Source: Burkholderiales bacterium
Lineage (GTDB): Bacteria; Pseudomonadota; Gammaproteobacteria; Burkholderiales; JAEUMW01
Direction: 5' to 3'
NCBI GenBank assembly: GCA_016791285.1
Contig: JAEUMX010000074.1
Span: 1 to 35,532 of the forward strand
Length of the DNA stretch: 35,532 bases
The position numbers and the translations under genes are program-made. Under the pieces are notes generated by a model. The model searched no databases and was not told the DNA's origin. It worked only from the letters and a program-made list of their open reading frames with translations. Below, one piece after another: positions 25,072 to 34,735 of this stretch (within the stretch, counting starts at the first letter, position 1; each line of letters begins with the position of its first letter).

Positions 25072-26412
25072 TTGGATTTTCTGCTGCAGCTCGCGATCGT
25101 GCTGGTCTGCCTCTTCTACGGGGCGCGCAAGGGCGGCGTGGCGCTGGGCCTGCTCGGCGGCATCGGCCTGGTCGCGATGGTCTACATCTTCGGCCTGAAG
25201 CCGGGCAAGCCGCCGGTCGATGTCATGCTGACGATCGTGGCAGTGGTCGCCGCCTCGGCGACGCTGCAGGCCTCCGGCGGTCTCGACGTGCTGCTGCAGC
25301 TGGCCGAGCGACTGCTGCGCCGCAACCCGAAGTTCATCTCGATTCTGGCGCCGTTCACGACCTGCGGCCTCACGATCCTCTGCGGCACCGGCCACGTGGT
25401 GTACACCATGCTGCCGATCATCTACGACATCGCCATCAAGAACAACATCCGCCCCGAGCGGCCGATGGCGGCGAGCTCGGTCGCGAGCCAGATGGGTATC
25501 CTGGCGAGCCCGGTGTCGGTCGCCGTCGTCTCGCTGGTGGCCTTCCTTGCGAAGGCGCCGGTGCATGGCACGCCGATCAGCTTCATCCAGCTCATCTCGG
25601 TCACGATTCCCTCCACGCTCATGGGCGTGCTCGCAATCGGCATCTTCAGCTGGTTTCGCGGCAAGGACCTCGATCAGGACGAGCAGTTCCAGGCCTTCAT
25701 CGCCGATCCGGACAACCGCAGGCGGGTCTACGGCGACACCGTGACGCTGCTCGACAAGAAGCTTACGCGCGACCAGTGGACGGCGATGTGGATCTTCATC
25801 GGGGCCATCGCCGTGGTGGCCCTCCTCGGTGCCTACGAAGGTCTGCGGCCGAAGTTCGATGGCAAGCCGATGTCGATGACGCTGACGATCCAGATGTTCA
25901 TGCTGCTGACGGGCTCGCTCATCATTCTGACCACGAAGACGGACCCCAATGCAATCGGCAAGAGCGAGGTATTTCGCGCCGGCATGATCGCCGTGGTCGC
26001 CGTGTTCGGCATTGCGTGGATGGCCGACACGATGTTCGAAGCGCACCTGGAGAGCATCAAGGCGATGCTCACCGAGACGGTGAAGGAGCATCCGTGGACG
26101 TATGCCCTCGTGCTGCTCATCGTGTCGAAGTTCGTGAACTCGCAGGCGGCGGCGATCGCGGCGATGGTTCCGGTGGCGCTGCAGATCGGTGTCTCGCCCG
26201 GCTACGTGGTGGCGTTCGCGTCGGCGGCTTACGGCTACTACATCCTGCCCACCTACCCGAGCGATCTGGCAGCGATCCAGTTCGACCGCTCGGGCACGAC
26301 GCGCATCGGCAAGTACGTCATCAACCACAGTTTCATTCTTCCCGGACTGATCGGCGTGTCGACGGCGTGCATCGCCGGCTATTTCATCGCCGCGGCGCGC
26401 GGTCTCGTGTAG
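25072..26412 (+). CDS. dcuB: Anaerobic C4-dicarboxylate transporter DcuB
   Basis: DcuB exchanges or takes up fumarate, malate, aspartate and succinate across the inner membrane. The 446-residue protein has ten or more hydrophobic helices. Its N-terminal third is nearly the DcuB textbook pattern: [56 protein letters not shown] and [17 protein letters not shown]. It is closer to DcuB than to DcuA. The start is a TTG at 25072 with a G-rich ribosome binding site seven bases upstream; no ATG exists near. E. coli pairs dcuB with fumB, matching the fumarase gene just before it. DcuB is also a co-sensor of DcuS in E. coli, but no DcuSR pair is in the window. Confidence 0.93.
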   Translation: MDFLLQLAIVLVCLFYGARKGGVALGLLGGIGLVAMVYIFGLKPGKPPVDVMLTIVAVVAASATLQASGGLDVLLQLAERLLRRNPKFISILAPFTTCGLTILCGTGHVVYTMLPIIYDIAIKNNIRPERPMAASSVASQMGILASPVSVAVVSLVAFLAKAPVHGTPISFIQLISVTIPSTLMGVLAIGIFSWFRGKDLDQDEQFQAFIADPDNRRRVYGDTVTLLDKKLTRDQWTAMWIFIGAIAVVALLGAYEGLRPKFDGKPMSMTLTIQMFMLLTGSLIILTTKTDPNAIGKSEVFRAGMIAVVAVFGIAWMADTMFEAHLESIKAMLTETVKEHPWTYALVLLIVSKFVNSQAAAIAAMVPVALQIGVSPGYVVAFASAAYGYYILPTYPSDLAAIQFDRSGTTRIGKYVINHSFILPGLIGVSTACIAGYFIAAARGLV

Positions 26413-26461
26413 CGCCGGCCTGGAACGTTGCAGCACCCACACCAAAGCAAAGGAGAGAGCC

Positions 26462-27862
<1,401 letters not shown>

Positions 27863-27896
27863 ACGCGTTCTCAGATCAACAAGAAGGAGAAGAATC

Positions 27897-29222
27897 ATGA
27901 CTCTGACGATTGCGCTGCAATTCGTCGTCGTGCTCGCGGCCATCTGGATGGGCGCGCGCTACAGCGGTGTCGGGCTCGGGCTGTGGGGGGCGGTCGGACT
28001 GCTGGTGCTCATCGTTGCATTCGGCATCACGCCGACCTCGCCGCCGGTCGACGTGATGCTGATCATCCTGGCGGTCATCATGGCCGCCTCGGTGATGGAC
28101 GCTGCGGGCGGCATCGACTTTCTGGTGCGCGTCGCCGAGCGCATCATCCGGGCCAACCCGAAGTACGTCACCATCGTCGCGCCGCTCACGACCTGGAGCT
28201 TCACCTTCGTGGCGGGCACGGGGCACATCGTGTATCCGCTGCTGCCGGTCATCTACGAGACGGCTCATCAGAGCGGCATCCGTCCGGAGCGCCCGATGGC
28301 GGTGGCGACCATCGCCTCGCAGCAGGCCATCACGGCGAGTCCGGTGGCGGCCGCGACCGCGGCGATGATCGGGCTCTTCGCGGAGAAGGGCATCACGCAG
28401 TGGGGGCTGCCGCAGATCCTCATGATCTGCGTGCCGGCGACGCTGACCGGTGTCGTCGCTGCGGCGATCGTCTCGATGTTCGTCGGCAAGGACTTGAAGG
28501 ACGACCCGGAGTACCAGGCGCGCCTCAAGGCCGGGCTGGTCCCGCCTCCGAAAGCCCACGATGCAGGTGCGCAGTTGAAACCGACCGCCAAGCTCTCGGC
28601 GTTTCTCTTCCTGACCGGCGTCGCGCTCGTCGTGCTCTTCGGCTTCTTCCCCGCGCTGCGCACGCTTCCCGGCGCCAAGGGCGCGCTCGCCATGCCGATC
28701 GTCATCGAGGTCGTGATGATGGCGGTGGCGGCGATCATGCTGATGCTCACCAAGATCGATGTGAACGAGGTGCCGAAGACCGCGACGCTGCGGGCCGGCG
28801 TGGTCGCCGTGATCGGCATCTTCGGCCTCGCCTGGCTGGGCGACAGCTTCATCGCTGCCCACAAGGAAGTGATCGTGCCGGCGATCGGGCACTGGGCCGA
28901 GATCGCGCCGTGGACCTTCGCGTTCGGGCTCTTCTTCGCTTCGGTGCTGCTCTACAGCCAGGCGGCGACCACCCGGGCGCTCATGCCGCTCGGCATCGCC
29001 CTGGGCATTCCGCCGCAGTTCCTGATCGCGATGTTCCCTTCGGTCAACGGCTACTTCTTCATCCCGACCTACGGCTCGCTGATCGCGGCGATCAACTTCG
29101 ACCTGTCGGGCACCACGAAGATCGGCAAGTACGTGCTGAACCACTCGTTCATGATTCCGGGACTGATCGCGACGATCGTGGCGGTGGCGACCGGACTGCT
29201 GCTCGCACGCATACTGTTCTGA
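27897..29222 (+). CDS. dcuA: Anaerobic C4-dicarboxylate transporter DcuA-like
   Basis: The 441-residue multi-helix protein is a second Dcu carrier, only moderately like the DcuB upstream. DcuA-like features are TASPVAAATAAMIGLF, GKDLKDDPEYQARLKAGLV, LAWLGDSFIAAH and LLYSQAATTRALMPLGIALGI. DcuA is the constitutive aspartate/fumarate carrier in E. coli and follows aspA there too. The start is the ATG at 27897 after AAGGAGAAG; the frame is open further upstream but that part lies in aspA. A strong hairpin follows directly after the stop. Confidence 0.92.
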   Translation: MTLTIALQFVVVLAAIWMGARYSGVGLGLWGAVGLLVLIVAFGITPTSPPVDVMLIILAVIMAASVMDAAGGIDFLVRVAERIIRANPKYVTIVAPLTTWSFTFVAGTGHIVYPLLPVIYETAHQSGIRPERPMAVATIASQQAITASPVAAATAAMIGLFAEKGITQWGLPQILMICVPATLTGVVAAAIVSMFVGKDLKDDPEYQARLKAGLVPPPKAHDAGAQLKPTAKLSAFLFLTGVALVVLFGFFPALRTLPGAKGALAMPIVIEVVMMAVAAIMLMLTKIDVNEVPKTATLRAGVVAVIGIFGLAWLGDSFIAAHKEVIVPAIGHWAEIAPWTFAFGLFFASVLLYSQAATTRALMPLGIALGIPPQFLIAMFPSVNGYFFIPTYGSLIAAINFDLSGTTKIGKYVLNHSFMIPGLIATIVAVATGLLLARILF

Positions 29223-29227
29223 CGCCC

Positions 29228-29261
29228 CCCGGTCGCTGCGGGAAAGGCCGTAGCGGCCGGG
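29228..29261 (+). terminator. Terminator-like hairpin after dcuA
   Basis: Six bases past the dcuA stop a 14-bp stem (29228-29241 with 29248-29261, two G-U pairs) closes a six-base GAAAGG loop. It is the strongest hairpin between genes in this half. No T-run follows, so termination may be incomplete or Rho-assisted; it marks the likely end of fum-dcuB-aspA-dcuA. Confidence 0.5.
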
Positions 29262-29281
29262 TCGAGGTCCCGTGATCGGGG

Positions 29282-29309
29282 TTGACTTTGTCCGCCGTAG
29301 CCTAAGAAT
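29282..29309 (+). promoter_or_regulatory. Candidate sigma-70 promoter for the LuxR-type regulator
   Basis: TTGACT (29282-29287, five of six to consensus) is followed after 16 bases by AAGAAT (29304-29309, four of six). Transcription would start near 29316, about 80 bases before the regulator's ATG. The spacing is acceptable and the -35 is good for this GC-rich sequence. Confidence 0.4.
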
Positions 29310-29395
29310 TGAGCCTCGGTTCGCGCACGGAGCCCTCCTCCGTGCCCGGGGTTTGCCGATTTCCGCAATCGAGTCGCTGCGGTCGCGAGGAGATC

Positions 29396-30547
29396 ATGAC
29401 GCAGGCGCATCTTCACAGCGAATCGAAGCACGGGTTGGAGCCGCTGCTGTACCGCATTCACGCGTGGTCAGGGACGGCCGGCGATTGGGCGGACGTGCTG
29501 GCGCTGCTGCGCGATCGACTCGACGCGCGGCTGGCGACGCTCTCGCGCCATCATTTCGCATCGGGGCACGGCGAAGTCATCTGCGACACTCCGGCGAACC
29601 CCGGCTTTCGCAGTGCCTACGCGGAGTTCGCACCGCGCAATCCCTGGTTCCTGTCGAGCGACGAGTACACGCCCGGCTGCGTCGTGACGGGGGATGAAGT
29701 GCTGAACAACCGGGATCTCGTCAAGACCGATTTCTACCGGGGCCTGCTCGAACCCAGAGGGCTGCTGCATTGCGTGGTGGGGGTAGCCGTCCGCCACGGG
29801 CCGCTGATCCATTACATCAGCCTCCTGCGCGGACAGGATCAGCCCCCGTTCGGCGAGCGCGACAAGGCAAACTTGCGGACCGTGCTCGCGCACGTTTCGC
29901 TCGCGCTGGGCAATCGCTGGCGACAGCGCGAGGCGAGCGACCTCGTGCGGGTGCTGACGGGGATCATCGACCACCATCCGCATCCCTGCCTGCTGATCGA
30001 CCGCGAAGGTCGACTGGTGCATCGCAACCGCAGCGCGGCGCCGCATTCACTCGAGTGCATTGGCCTTTGCATGCAGGCGGGCGTCGTGACGGCAGCGCTG
30101 CCAGGCGATCGCACCGCGCTGCGACAGGCGATCCGGGATGTTGCCGGCGCTGCCGCGCAGGCCGTGTCCAAGACCGCGCGGCCGGTGATGCTGTCGGTGC
30201 CGGGCAGCAAGCATCCCGCGGTGGTTTCGCTGCACCCGGCCGGCAGCATGTTCGACGCCGAATCCGGCGAAGTCGCCGCGCTCGTTCTCCTCACGGCACC
30301 GAGCACCTGCCTCGCGCACGACCTGCGCATCTGCTCGTTCACGCGGCAGTTCGGACTGAGCCCCGCACAGGCGCGCGTCGGCGTGATGATCGTCACCGGA
30401 CACTCCCTGACGGAGACGGCGCGACAACTGCACGTGTCCGAGAACACCGTCCGCAGTCACCTGAAGCAGATCTTCCAGAAGACCAATACGCACGGTCAGG
30501 TGGAACTCGTACACCTGCACGCGCGCACGTGCGCGCCGACGGACTGA
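29396..30547 (+). CDS. LuxR-family transcriptional regulator
   Basis: The 383-residue protein starts at an ATG preceded by CGAGGAG. The C-terminal 60 residues (about 318-375) are a LuxR/FixJ helix-turn-helix: GLSPAQARVGVMIVTGHSLTE with TARQLHVSENTVRSHLKQIF as the recognition unit. The N-terminal 170 residues are not a recognised sensor; a short PAS-like segment (HPCLLIDREGRLVHRN) is near residues 198-213. There is no receiver domain aspartate pattern, so it is not a two-component regulator. It lies between dcuA and fmdB and could control either side. Its ligand is unknown. Confidence 0.85.
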   Translation: MTQAHLHSESKHGLEPLLYRIHAWSGTAGDWADVLALLRDRLDARLATLSRHHFASGHGEVICDTPANPGFRSAYAEFAPRNPWFLSSDEYTPGCVVTGDEVLNNRDLVKTDFYRGLLEPRGLLHCVVGVAVRHGPLIHYISLLRGQDQPPFGERDKANLRTVLAHVSLALGNRWRQREASDLVRVLTGIIDHHPHPCLLIDREGRLVHRNRSAAPHSLECIGLCMQAGVVTAALPGDRTALRQAIRDVAGAAAQAVSKTARPVMLSVPGSKHPAVVSLHPAGSMFDAESGEVAALVLLTAPSTCLAHDLRICSFTRQFGLSPAQARVGVMIVTGHSLTETARQLHVSENTVRSHLKQIFQKTNTHGQVELVHLHARTCAPTD

Positions 30548-30665
30548 TTGCCGGGCGACGTCTCCACGTTTCCAACCGGTTGCCGCGGCTGCGCTGTTGC
30601 GGCGCCCGGTGGGTAGATTCGGACTCACCCGATCAGGCGAGGGGAGAATCATCCAGTCAGGTGAA

Positions 30666-30693
30666 GCCGATTCCCCCGTGCAAGGGATTCGGC
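30666..30693 (+). promoter_or_regulatory. Hairpin with a competing pairing upstream of fmdB
   Basis: GCCGATTCCC (30666-30675) pairs with GGGATTCGGC (30684-30693) with one mismatch across an eight-base loop. A second hairpin, GAAGC (30695-30699) with GCTTC (30705-30709), lies next to it. GAAGCC (30663-30668) can instead pair with GGCTTC (30704-30709), which excludes both. Such exclusive folds are seen in attenuators and riboswitches. This sits in the 221-base gap 30548-30768, where no clear promoter is seen. Confidence 0.4.
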
Positions 30694-30768
30694 CGAAGCG
30701 GGCGGCTTCTACGATGCAACTTCGGCGCGGCGGGCGATGACCCGCCAGTTCTCGTCAGGAGGCGTCCC

Positions 30769-31062
30769 GTGGCGATCTACGAGTACCAGTGCGATCAGGA
30801 TGGCGTGTTCGAGGTACACCTGCCGATGGGCACGGCGCCGCAGTCGGTGAACTGCACCGAGTGCGGCGGTCCGGCGCGGCGCGTGATCTCGATACCCATG
30901 GTCAGGCGCGGGACGCGCACTGCCGTGTTCGGCGCGATCGATCACGCGGAGAGGAGCCGCTTCGAGCCGGAGGTGGTGACTTCGTTGCCGGCGTCGGGGG
31001 CGCGCAGGCGAACCCCGATGGCGCCGTTGACCCCCACGCTCGCGCGACTGCCGAGACCGTAG
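30769..31062 (+). CDS. fmdB: FmdB-like zinc-ribbon protein
   Basis: The 97-residue protein starts at a GTG with AGGAGG six bases upstream. The N-terminus AIYEYQC is the FmdB/CxxC_CxxC_SSSS family pattern, and NCTECGG (C29, C32) is the second metal knuckle. The first knuckle is CDQD: C8 is kept but the second cysteine is D11, leaving three cysteines. The remaining two thirds are low-complexity, rich in Arg, Pro, Ser and Thr. FmdB was first described next to formamidase (fmdA) as a putative regulator, and here it also precedes fmdA. Its molecular role is not established. Confidence 0.85.
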   Translation: MAIYEYQCDQDGVFEVHLPMGTAPQSVNCTECGGPARRVISIPMVRRGTRTAVFGAIDHAERSRFEPEVVTSLPASGARRRTPMAPLTPTLARLPRP

Positions 31063-31171
31063 GCGAGCGCTGCGGCGCTAGCTCGCGTGTCAGCTTCAAC
31101 CGACTTCGCAGGGAGAGAAAACGGAGACATCGGCGCGCAACGAACGCGTCCAACGAGCGAGAGGTTTCGAC

Positions 31172-32428
31172 ATGCCCAAGAACATCTTTCCCCTGGACAA
31201 CAGCAAGAAGTTCACAGAGCAGAAACTCGTCGGACATAACCGCTGGCACCCGGACATTCCCGCGGCGGCACGGGTCAAGCCGGGCGACGTGTTCCGTGCG
31301 GATTGCCGCGAGTGGTTCGACGGGGCCATCAAGAACGACGACTCCGCAGATGACATCCGGCACGCGCCGCTGCCCGGCGTGCACGTGCTCTCCGGCCCCT
31401 TCCACGTCGAGGGCGCGGAGCCCGGCGATCTGCTGATCGTGGACATCCTCGAGATCGATGCCTGCGATCAGGAGGACTCGGGTCCTCTCTCAGGCATGGG
31501 CTGGGGCTACACCGGCGTGTTCGCGACCAAGAACGGCGGCGGCTTCCTGACCGAGCGCTTCCCGGACGCCTATAAGGTGATCTGGGACTTCCGCGGCGAT
31601 GTCGCCACCTCACGGCATATCCCGGAACTCTCCTACGTCGGTATCCATCACCCCGGTCTCATGGGCACCGCACCCTCGGCGGAACTGCTCGCCAAGTGGA
31701 CGAAGCGCGAAACCGACCTGATCGCGACCGATCCCCACCGCGTCCCGCCACTGGCGCTGCCGCCGCTGCCGGACAGCGCGATTCTCGGCTCGCTCAAGGG
31801 CGCCGATTTCGAGCGCGTCGCGCGCGAGGCGGCGCGGACCGCACCGCCGCGCGAGAACGGCGGCAACCAGGACATCAAGAACCTGACCGCGGGCACCCGC
31901 GTGTTCTACCCGGTCTTCGTTCCCGGCGCGAAGCTCTCGTTCGGCGACCTGCACTTCTCGCAGGGCGACGGCGAGATCACGTTCTGCGGCGCGATCGAGA
32001 TGGGCGGGTTCATGGACCTGCACGTAGATCTCATCAAGGGCGGCATGGCGCAGTACGGCGTCGGCGCGAATGCCATCTTCATGCCCGGCATACGCGATCC
32101 GCAGTACTCGGAGTGGCTCGCGTTCTCCGGGGTGTCGGTCGACAAGAACGGCAAGCAGCATTACCTCGACTCGGGGCTTGCCTACGCCAATGCCTGCAAT
32201 CACGCCATCGACTACCTGATGAAGTTCGGCTACACCGATATCCAGGCGTACATGATCCTGGGGTCCGCGCCGGTGGAGGGGCGGCTGTCGGGGGTGGTGG
32301 ACATCCCGAATGCATGCTCGACGATCTACATCCCGCGCGCGATCTTCGATTTCGACGTGCGCCCGTCGGCGAGCGGCAAGCCGCACCAGGTGAAGCAGGG
32401 CGTGCAGGTACCGCGGTCACCGAACTGA
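31172..32428 (+). CDS. fmdA: Formamidase (acetamidase/formamidase family)
   Basis: FmdA hydrolyses formamide to formate and ammonia. The 418-residue protein starts at an ATG with GAGAGG upstream. It has the family pattern FPLDNSKKF near the start, HNRWHPDIP, VHVLSGPFHVEGAEPGDLL, GWGYTGVFA, HPGLMGTAPS, FSQGDGEITFCGAIEMGG and DYLMKFGYT. Length is normal for the family. It lies 109 bases after fmdB and 92 bases before the AmiS/UreI channel gene, an arrangement typical of amide-use operons. Acetamide or other short amides could also be substrates. Confidence 0.95.
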   Translation: MPKNIFPLDNSKKFTEQKLVGHNRWHPDIPAAARVKPGDVFRADCREWFDGAIKNDDSADDIRHAPLPGVHVLSGPFHVEGAEPGDLLIVDILEIDACDQEDSGPLSGMGWGYTGVFATKNGGGFLTERFPDAYKVIWDFRGDVATSRHIPELSYVGIHHPGLMGTAPSAELLAKWTKRETDLIATDPHRVPPLALPPLPDSAILGSLKGADFERVAREAARTAPPRENGGNQDIKNLTAGTRVFYPVFVPGAKLSFGDLHFSQGDGEITFCGAIEMGGFMDLHVDLIKGGMAQYGVGANAIFMPGIRDPQYSEWLAFSGVSVDKNGKQHYLDSGLAYANACNHAIDYLMKFGYTDIQAYMILGSAPVEGRLSGVVDIPNACSTIYIPRAIFDFDVRPSASGKPHQVKQGVQVPRSPN

Positions 32429-32520
32429 TCGTCGCGAGACGACCGCTCGCTTAAGGAAGCTTGCGTTGCGTCCCGGCGCCCAGGCGCGTCGGGGCGCCGC
32501 TTGGCTCGGGAGTACGCGCC

Positions 32521-33036
32521 ATGTTACTGGGATTGGCCTTGTTTTACGTCGGTGCCGTACTGTGTCTGAACGGCCTCTGGCTGCTGGAGCAGATCGGCGA
32601 CAACGAGATTGCCGTGATCGACATCTTCGTCGGCGGGGTCACCCTGCTCATCGCCTTGTACCTGGCATTCGCACCGGGTGCCGACCTGGGGTCGATCAAG
32701 GGCGCCGCGCTCACGCTGCTCTTCAGCTTCACCTACTTCTGGGTGGCGATCAATCGCTACAACGGCGCGGACGGTCGCGGACTCGGCTGGTTCTGCCTGT
32801 TCGTGGCCATCACCGCCGTCCCGGTGACGATTCAGACGCTGCAGGGCGCGCAGTCGACCTGGGACTGGTGGTTCGGTCTGTCCTGGGGGGCGTGGGGGAT
32901 CTTGTGGTTCATGTTCTTCCTGCTGCTGGTGCTGAAGAAGCCGATCGCCAAGCTGACCGGTGCAGTCACCGTGCTGCAGGGCATTCTGACCGGATGGCTG
33001 CCGGGGTATCTGCTGCTGCAAGGCTTCATCAAGTGA
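32521..33036 (+). CDS. AmiS/UreI family amide/urea channel
   Basis: The 171-residue membrane protein has about six hydrophobic helices and matches the AmiS/UreI family (MLLGLALFYVGAVLCLNGLWLL at the start, FAPGADLGSIKGAALTLLFSFTYFW in the middle). Members are proton-gated urea or short-chain amide channels, and P. aeruginosa AmiS has the same length. The ATG at 32521 has GGGAG nine bases upstream; a longer open frame begins before it without a better start. Directly after fmdA, its likely job is uptake of formamide or a related amide. I leave the symbol empty because the substrate is not certain. Confidence 0.9.
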   Translation: MLLGLALFYVGAVLCLNGLWLLEQIGDNEIAVIDIFVGGVTLLIALYLAFAPGADLGSIKGAALTLLFSFTYFWVAINRYNGADGRGLGWFCLFVAITAVPVTIQTLQGAQSTWDWWFGLSWGAWGILWFMFFLLLVLKKPIAKLTGAVTVLQGILTGWLPGYLLLQGFIK

Positions 33037-33105
33037 GAACGCGAAGCCGCGCCGAGCGCGCGTCGTACCCCCGCCGCGGCCCTGCGTGAAGTCCGGCGAG
33101 CCGCT

Positions 33106-33720
33106 TCAAACGGATTCGAAGGCGTCCTTGCTCCGGTCGTAGAGCAGCAGTTCGCCGTGCTCGAGATCGAGATACAGGGCGTCGGCCGCGAGACTGCCGT
33201 CCTCGACACTGGCGGCCACCCAGGGGTAGCGAAGCGCGTTATCGAGCGACGCCTTGAGCGACTCCAGTTCGCACTGCCGCTGCCGCTGCTCGGGTGAAAG
33301 GGAGGTATCGGCAAGCACCCGTTCGCGCGCCGGGCGCGCGATCTGCAGCCAGTTGCCCACGAAGTCGGTGGGCTGTTGCGGCGGGTCGAGGAGGGCGGAG
33401 ATGCCGCCACAGCCCGCGTGCCCGAGGATCACGAACTGGCCCACCTTGAGGAAGCGCACCGCGTATTCGATTGCCGCCGACGTCGAGTGCTGGCGGTCGT
33501 CCGGCTGGTAGGGCGCTACGAGGTTGGCGATGTTGCGGATGAGGAAGATCTCGCCCGGCACCGCGTCGAAGATCCGCGTGGTGTCGATGCGACTGTCGGA
33601 GCAGGTGATGATGGCATAGCGGGGACGCTGGCCGCGCTCGGCGAGTCGCTCGAACCGTGCGCGTTGCTCCTGAAAATACTCGGCGCGGAAGCGCTTGAAG
33701 CCTTCGATCAGTCGTTCCAT
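33106..33720 (-). CDS. Beta-class carbonic anhydrase
   Basis: The 204-residue zinc enzyme interconverts CO2 and bicarbonate. The zinc ligands are C40 in TCSDSR, H101 and C104 in LGHAGCGG, and the Asp-Arg dyad is D42/R44. RNIANLVAPYQP and SAAIEYAVRFL are further class marks. The start is the ATG at 33718-33720; the open frame continues much further but without similarity. It is transcribed toward the AmiS gene on the opposite strand, with 69 bases between them. A -10-like box and a palindrome lie upstream. Context with formamidase suggests handling of CO2 from formate or amide nitrogen use, which is inference. Confidence 0.95.
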   Translation of the reverse strand: MERLIEGFKRFRAEYFQEQRARFERLAERGQRPRYAIITCSDSRIDTTRIFDAVPGEIFLIRNIANLVAPYQPDDRQHSTSAAIEYAVRFLKVGQFVILGHAGCGGISALLDPPQQPTDFVGNWLQIARPARERVLADTSLSPEQRQRQCELESLKASLDNALRYPWVAASVEDGSLAADALYLDLEHGELLLYDRSKDAFESV

Positions 33721-34005
33721 GGGATGCGTCCGTAACTTCGGCGTGGCGGGCGGCCACGCGCTCCTGACGCGAGCTCGGCCGGTTCCGTGCTGCGCAGCAG
33801 TATATCGCATCGCGCCTCTTTCGCGGCGCGCCGATCGCCCGTGCAGGGCACCGCGATGGCCGCGACCATGAAGGGCACGGGCGGTCTCGTCCCGTCGAGC
33901 GGACCGCACCTTCCTGTCCTGGGGTTGTCGAACCGTCACCGGGCGCGGTTCGGGGCATGCGGCTCGAATTCGCCTCGCTCGTACCCACCGTGGAGGACAA
34001 GAACC
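33721..34005. promoter_or_regulatory. Divergent region between carbonic anhydrase and the P460 gene
   Basis: This 285-base gap contains a perfect 12-bp palindrome TGCTGCGCAGCA (33788-33799) touching a minus-strand TATACT (33799-33804), a good -10 for the carbonic anhydrase gene. The predicted transcript start (about 33792) lies inside the palindrome, which could therefore be a repressor operator. Nearer the P460 gene, CGAACCG (33929-33935) and CGGTTCG (33946-33952) form a second inverted repeat. No -35 or known operator is recognised. Confidence 0.4.
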
Positions 34006-34587
34006 ATGAAGCGTGTCACCCCCGCGCTGCTCGGCGCGATCCTGGTCGTGGGATGTACCCAGATGGAATCCAAGCCGCCCGCCAGGATGGCCAAGGATGG
34101 CGATCTCGCGGCACCGGCGGACTACAAGACCTGGCCCAGGTTTCTGACCGACATACAGCGACCCGATGCGAAGCAGGTCCGCGACATCTACATCAACCCG
34201 GTGGGAGCCAAGGCGACGCCTGGCAGGCCGTTTCCGGATGGCACCATCCTCGTGATGGAAAACTACACGGCGATGGAGGCGCCGGACGGGACGCTCGCCA
34301 AGGGGGCCGACGGCAAGCTCGTCAAGGCGCAGCTTGTGCGCGTCTTCGTGATGGGCAAAGGCAAGGGATGGGGTGAGAGCGTCACCACGGAACTGCGCAA
34401 CGGCGACTGGATCTACGCCGCCTATCTGGCCGACGGCAAGCCCGCGGCGGATCCCATCCCGCCGTGCCGTTCCTGTCACCTGCCTCTGGCGGACAAGGAT
34501 TACGTGCACCGCTATGACGAGTACTTCCAGATGCGGGCGGCAGCGCCTGTCGCACCGCGGAAGCCGGCAGGTGGATACGGCTATTGA
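34006..34587 (+). CDS. Cytochrome P460-like lipoprotein
   Basis: The 193-residue protein begins with a lipoprotein signal (ILVVGC, lipidated C17) after GGAGG. The body has the P460 pattern: a WPRF segment near 43, VRDIYINP near 58, FPDGTILVMENY at 76-87, RNGDWIYAAYLADG near 131-144, then one CRSCH haem-c site (C154, C157, H158) and YVHRYDEYF. P460 enzymes oxidise hydroxylamine and NO and carry a Lys-haem crosslink. In my recalled alignment that lysine sits where M84 is (GTILVME against GTVTVKE), so this is more like the non-crosslinked cytochrome c'-beta branch. It would sit in the periplasm or outer envelope. Function is uncertain. Confidence 0.85.
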   Translation: MKRVTPALLGAILVVGCTQMESKPPARMAKDGDLAAPADYKTWPRFLTDIQRPDAKQVRDIYINPVGAKATPGRPFPDGTILVMENYTAMEAPDGTLAKGADGKLVKAQLVRVFVMGKGKGWGESVTTELRNGDWIYAAYLADGKPAADPIPPCRSCHLPLADKDYVHRYDEYFQMRAAAPVAPRKPAGGYGY

Positions 34588-34672
34588 GCGGTAGAATCGG
34601 CCGGCCGGATCCTGACGGGCAACGACCGGGCGCGGTGCCTGGAGAACCGCGAGACGAGAAGGAGGAGATTCG

Positions 34673-34735
34673 ATGAAGCAGGCGATGTCGAGTGTGGTCC
34701 TTGCCCATGCGGGTCGATGGATCGCCGCAGCGTGA
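34673..34735 (+). CDS. Possible 20-residue leader peptide overlapping the sodC start
   Basis: The strongest ribosome binding site in this region (GGAGGAG, ending about four bases before) belongs to an ATG at 34673 that opens a 20-codon frame beginning MKQAM. It stops at 34733-34735, where TGA overlaps an in-frame GTG of sodC (34732-34734) as GTGA. It may be translated and coupled to sodC, or it may be a vestige of a shifted frame. No similarity is recognised. Confidence 0.35.
   Translation: MKQAMSSVVLAHAGRWIAAA

Noticed and set aside
30548..30768. A known guanidine or mini-ykkC riboswitch upstream of fmdB
   Set aside because: Hairpins are present but I could not find the conserved ACGR loops or the ykkC core; kept only as an unnamed structured leader.
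33721..34509. Long upstream extension of the carbonic anhydrase frame
   Set aside because: It runs antisense through the P460 gene and has no similarity; the family starts at the ATG at 33718-33720.
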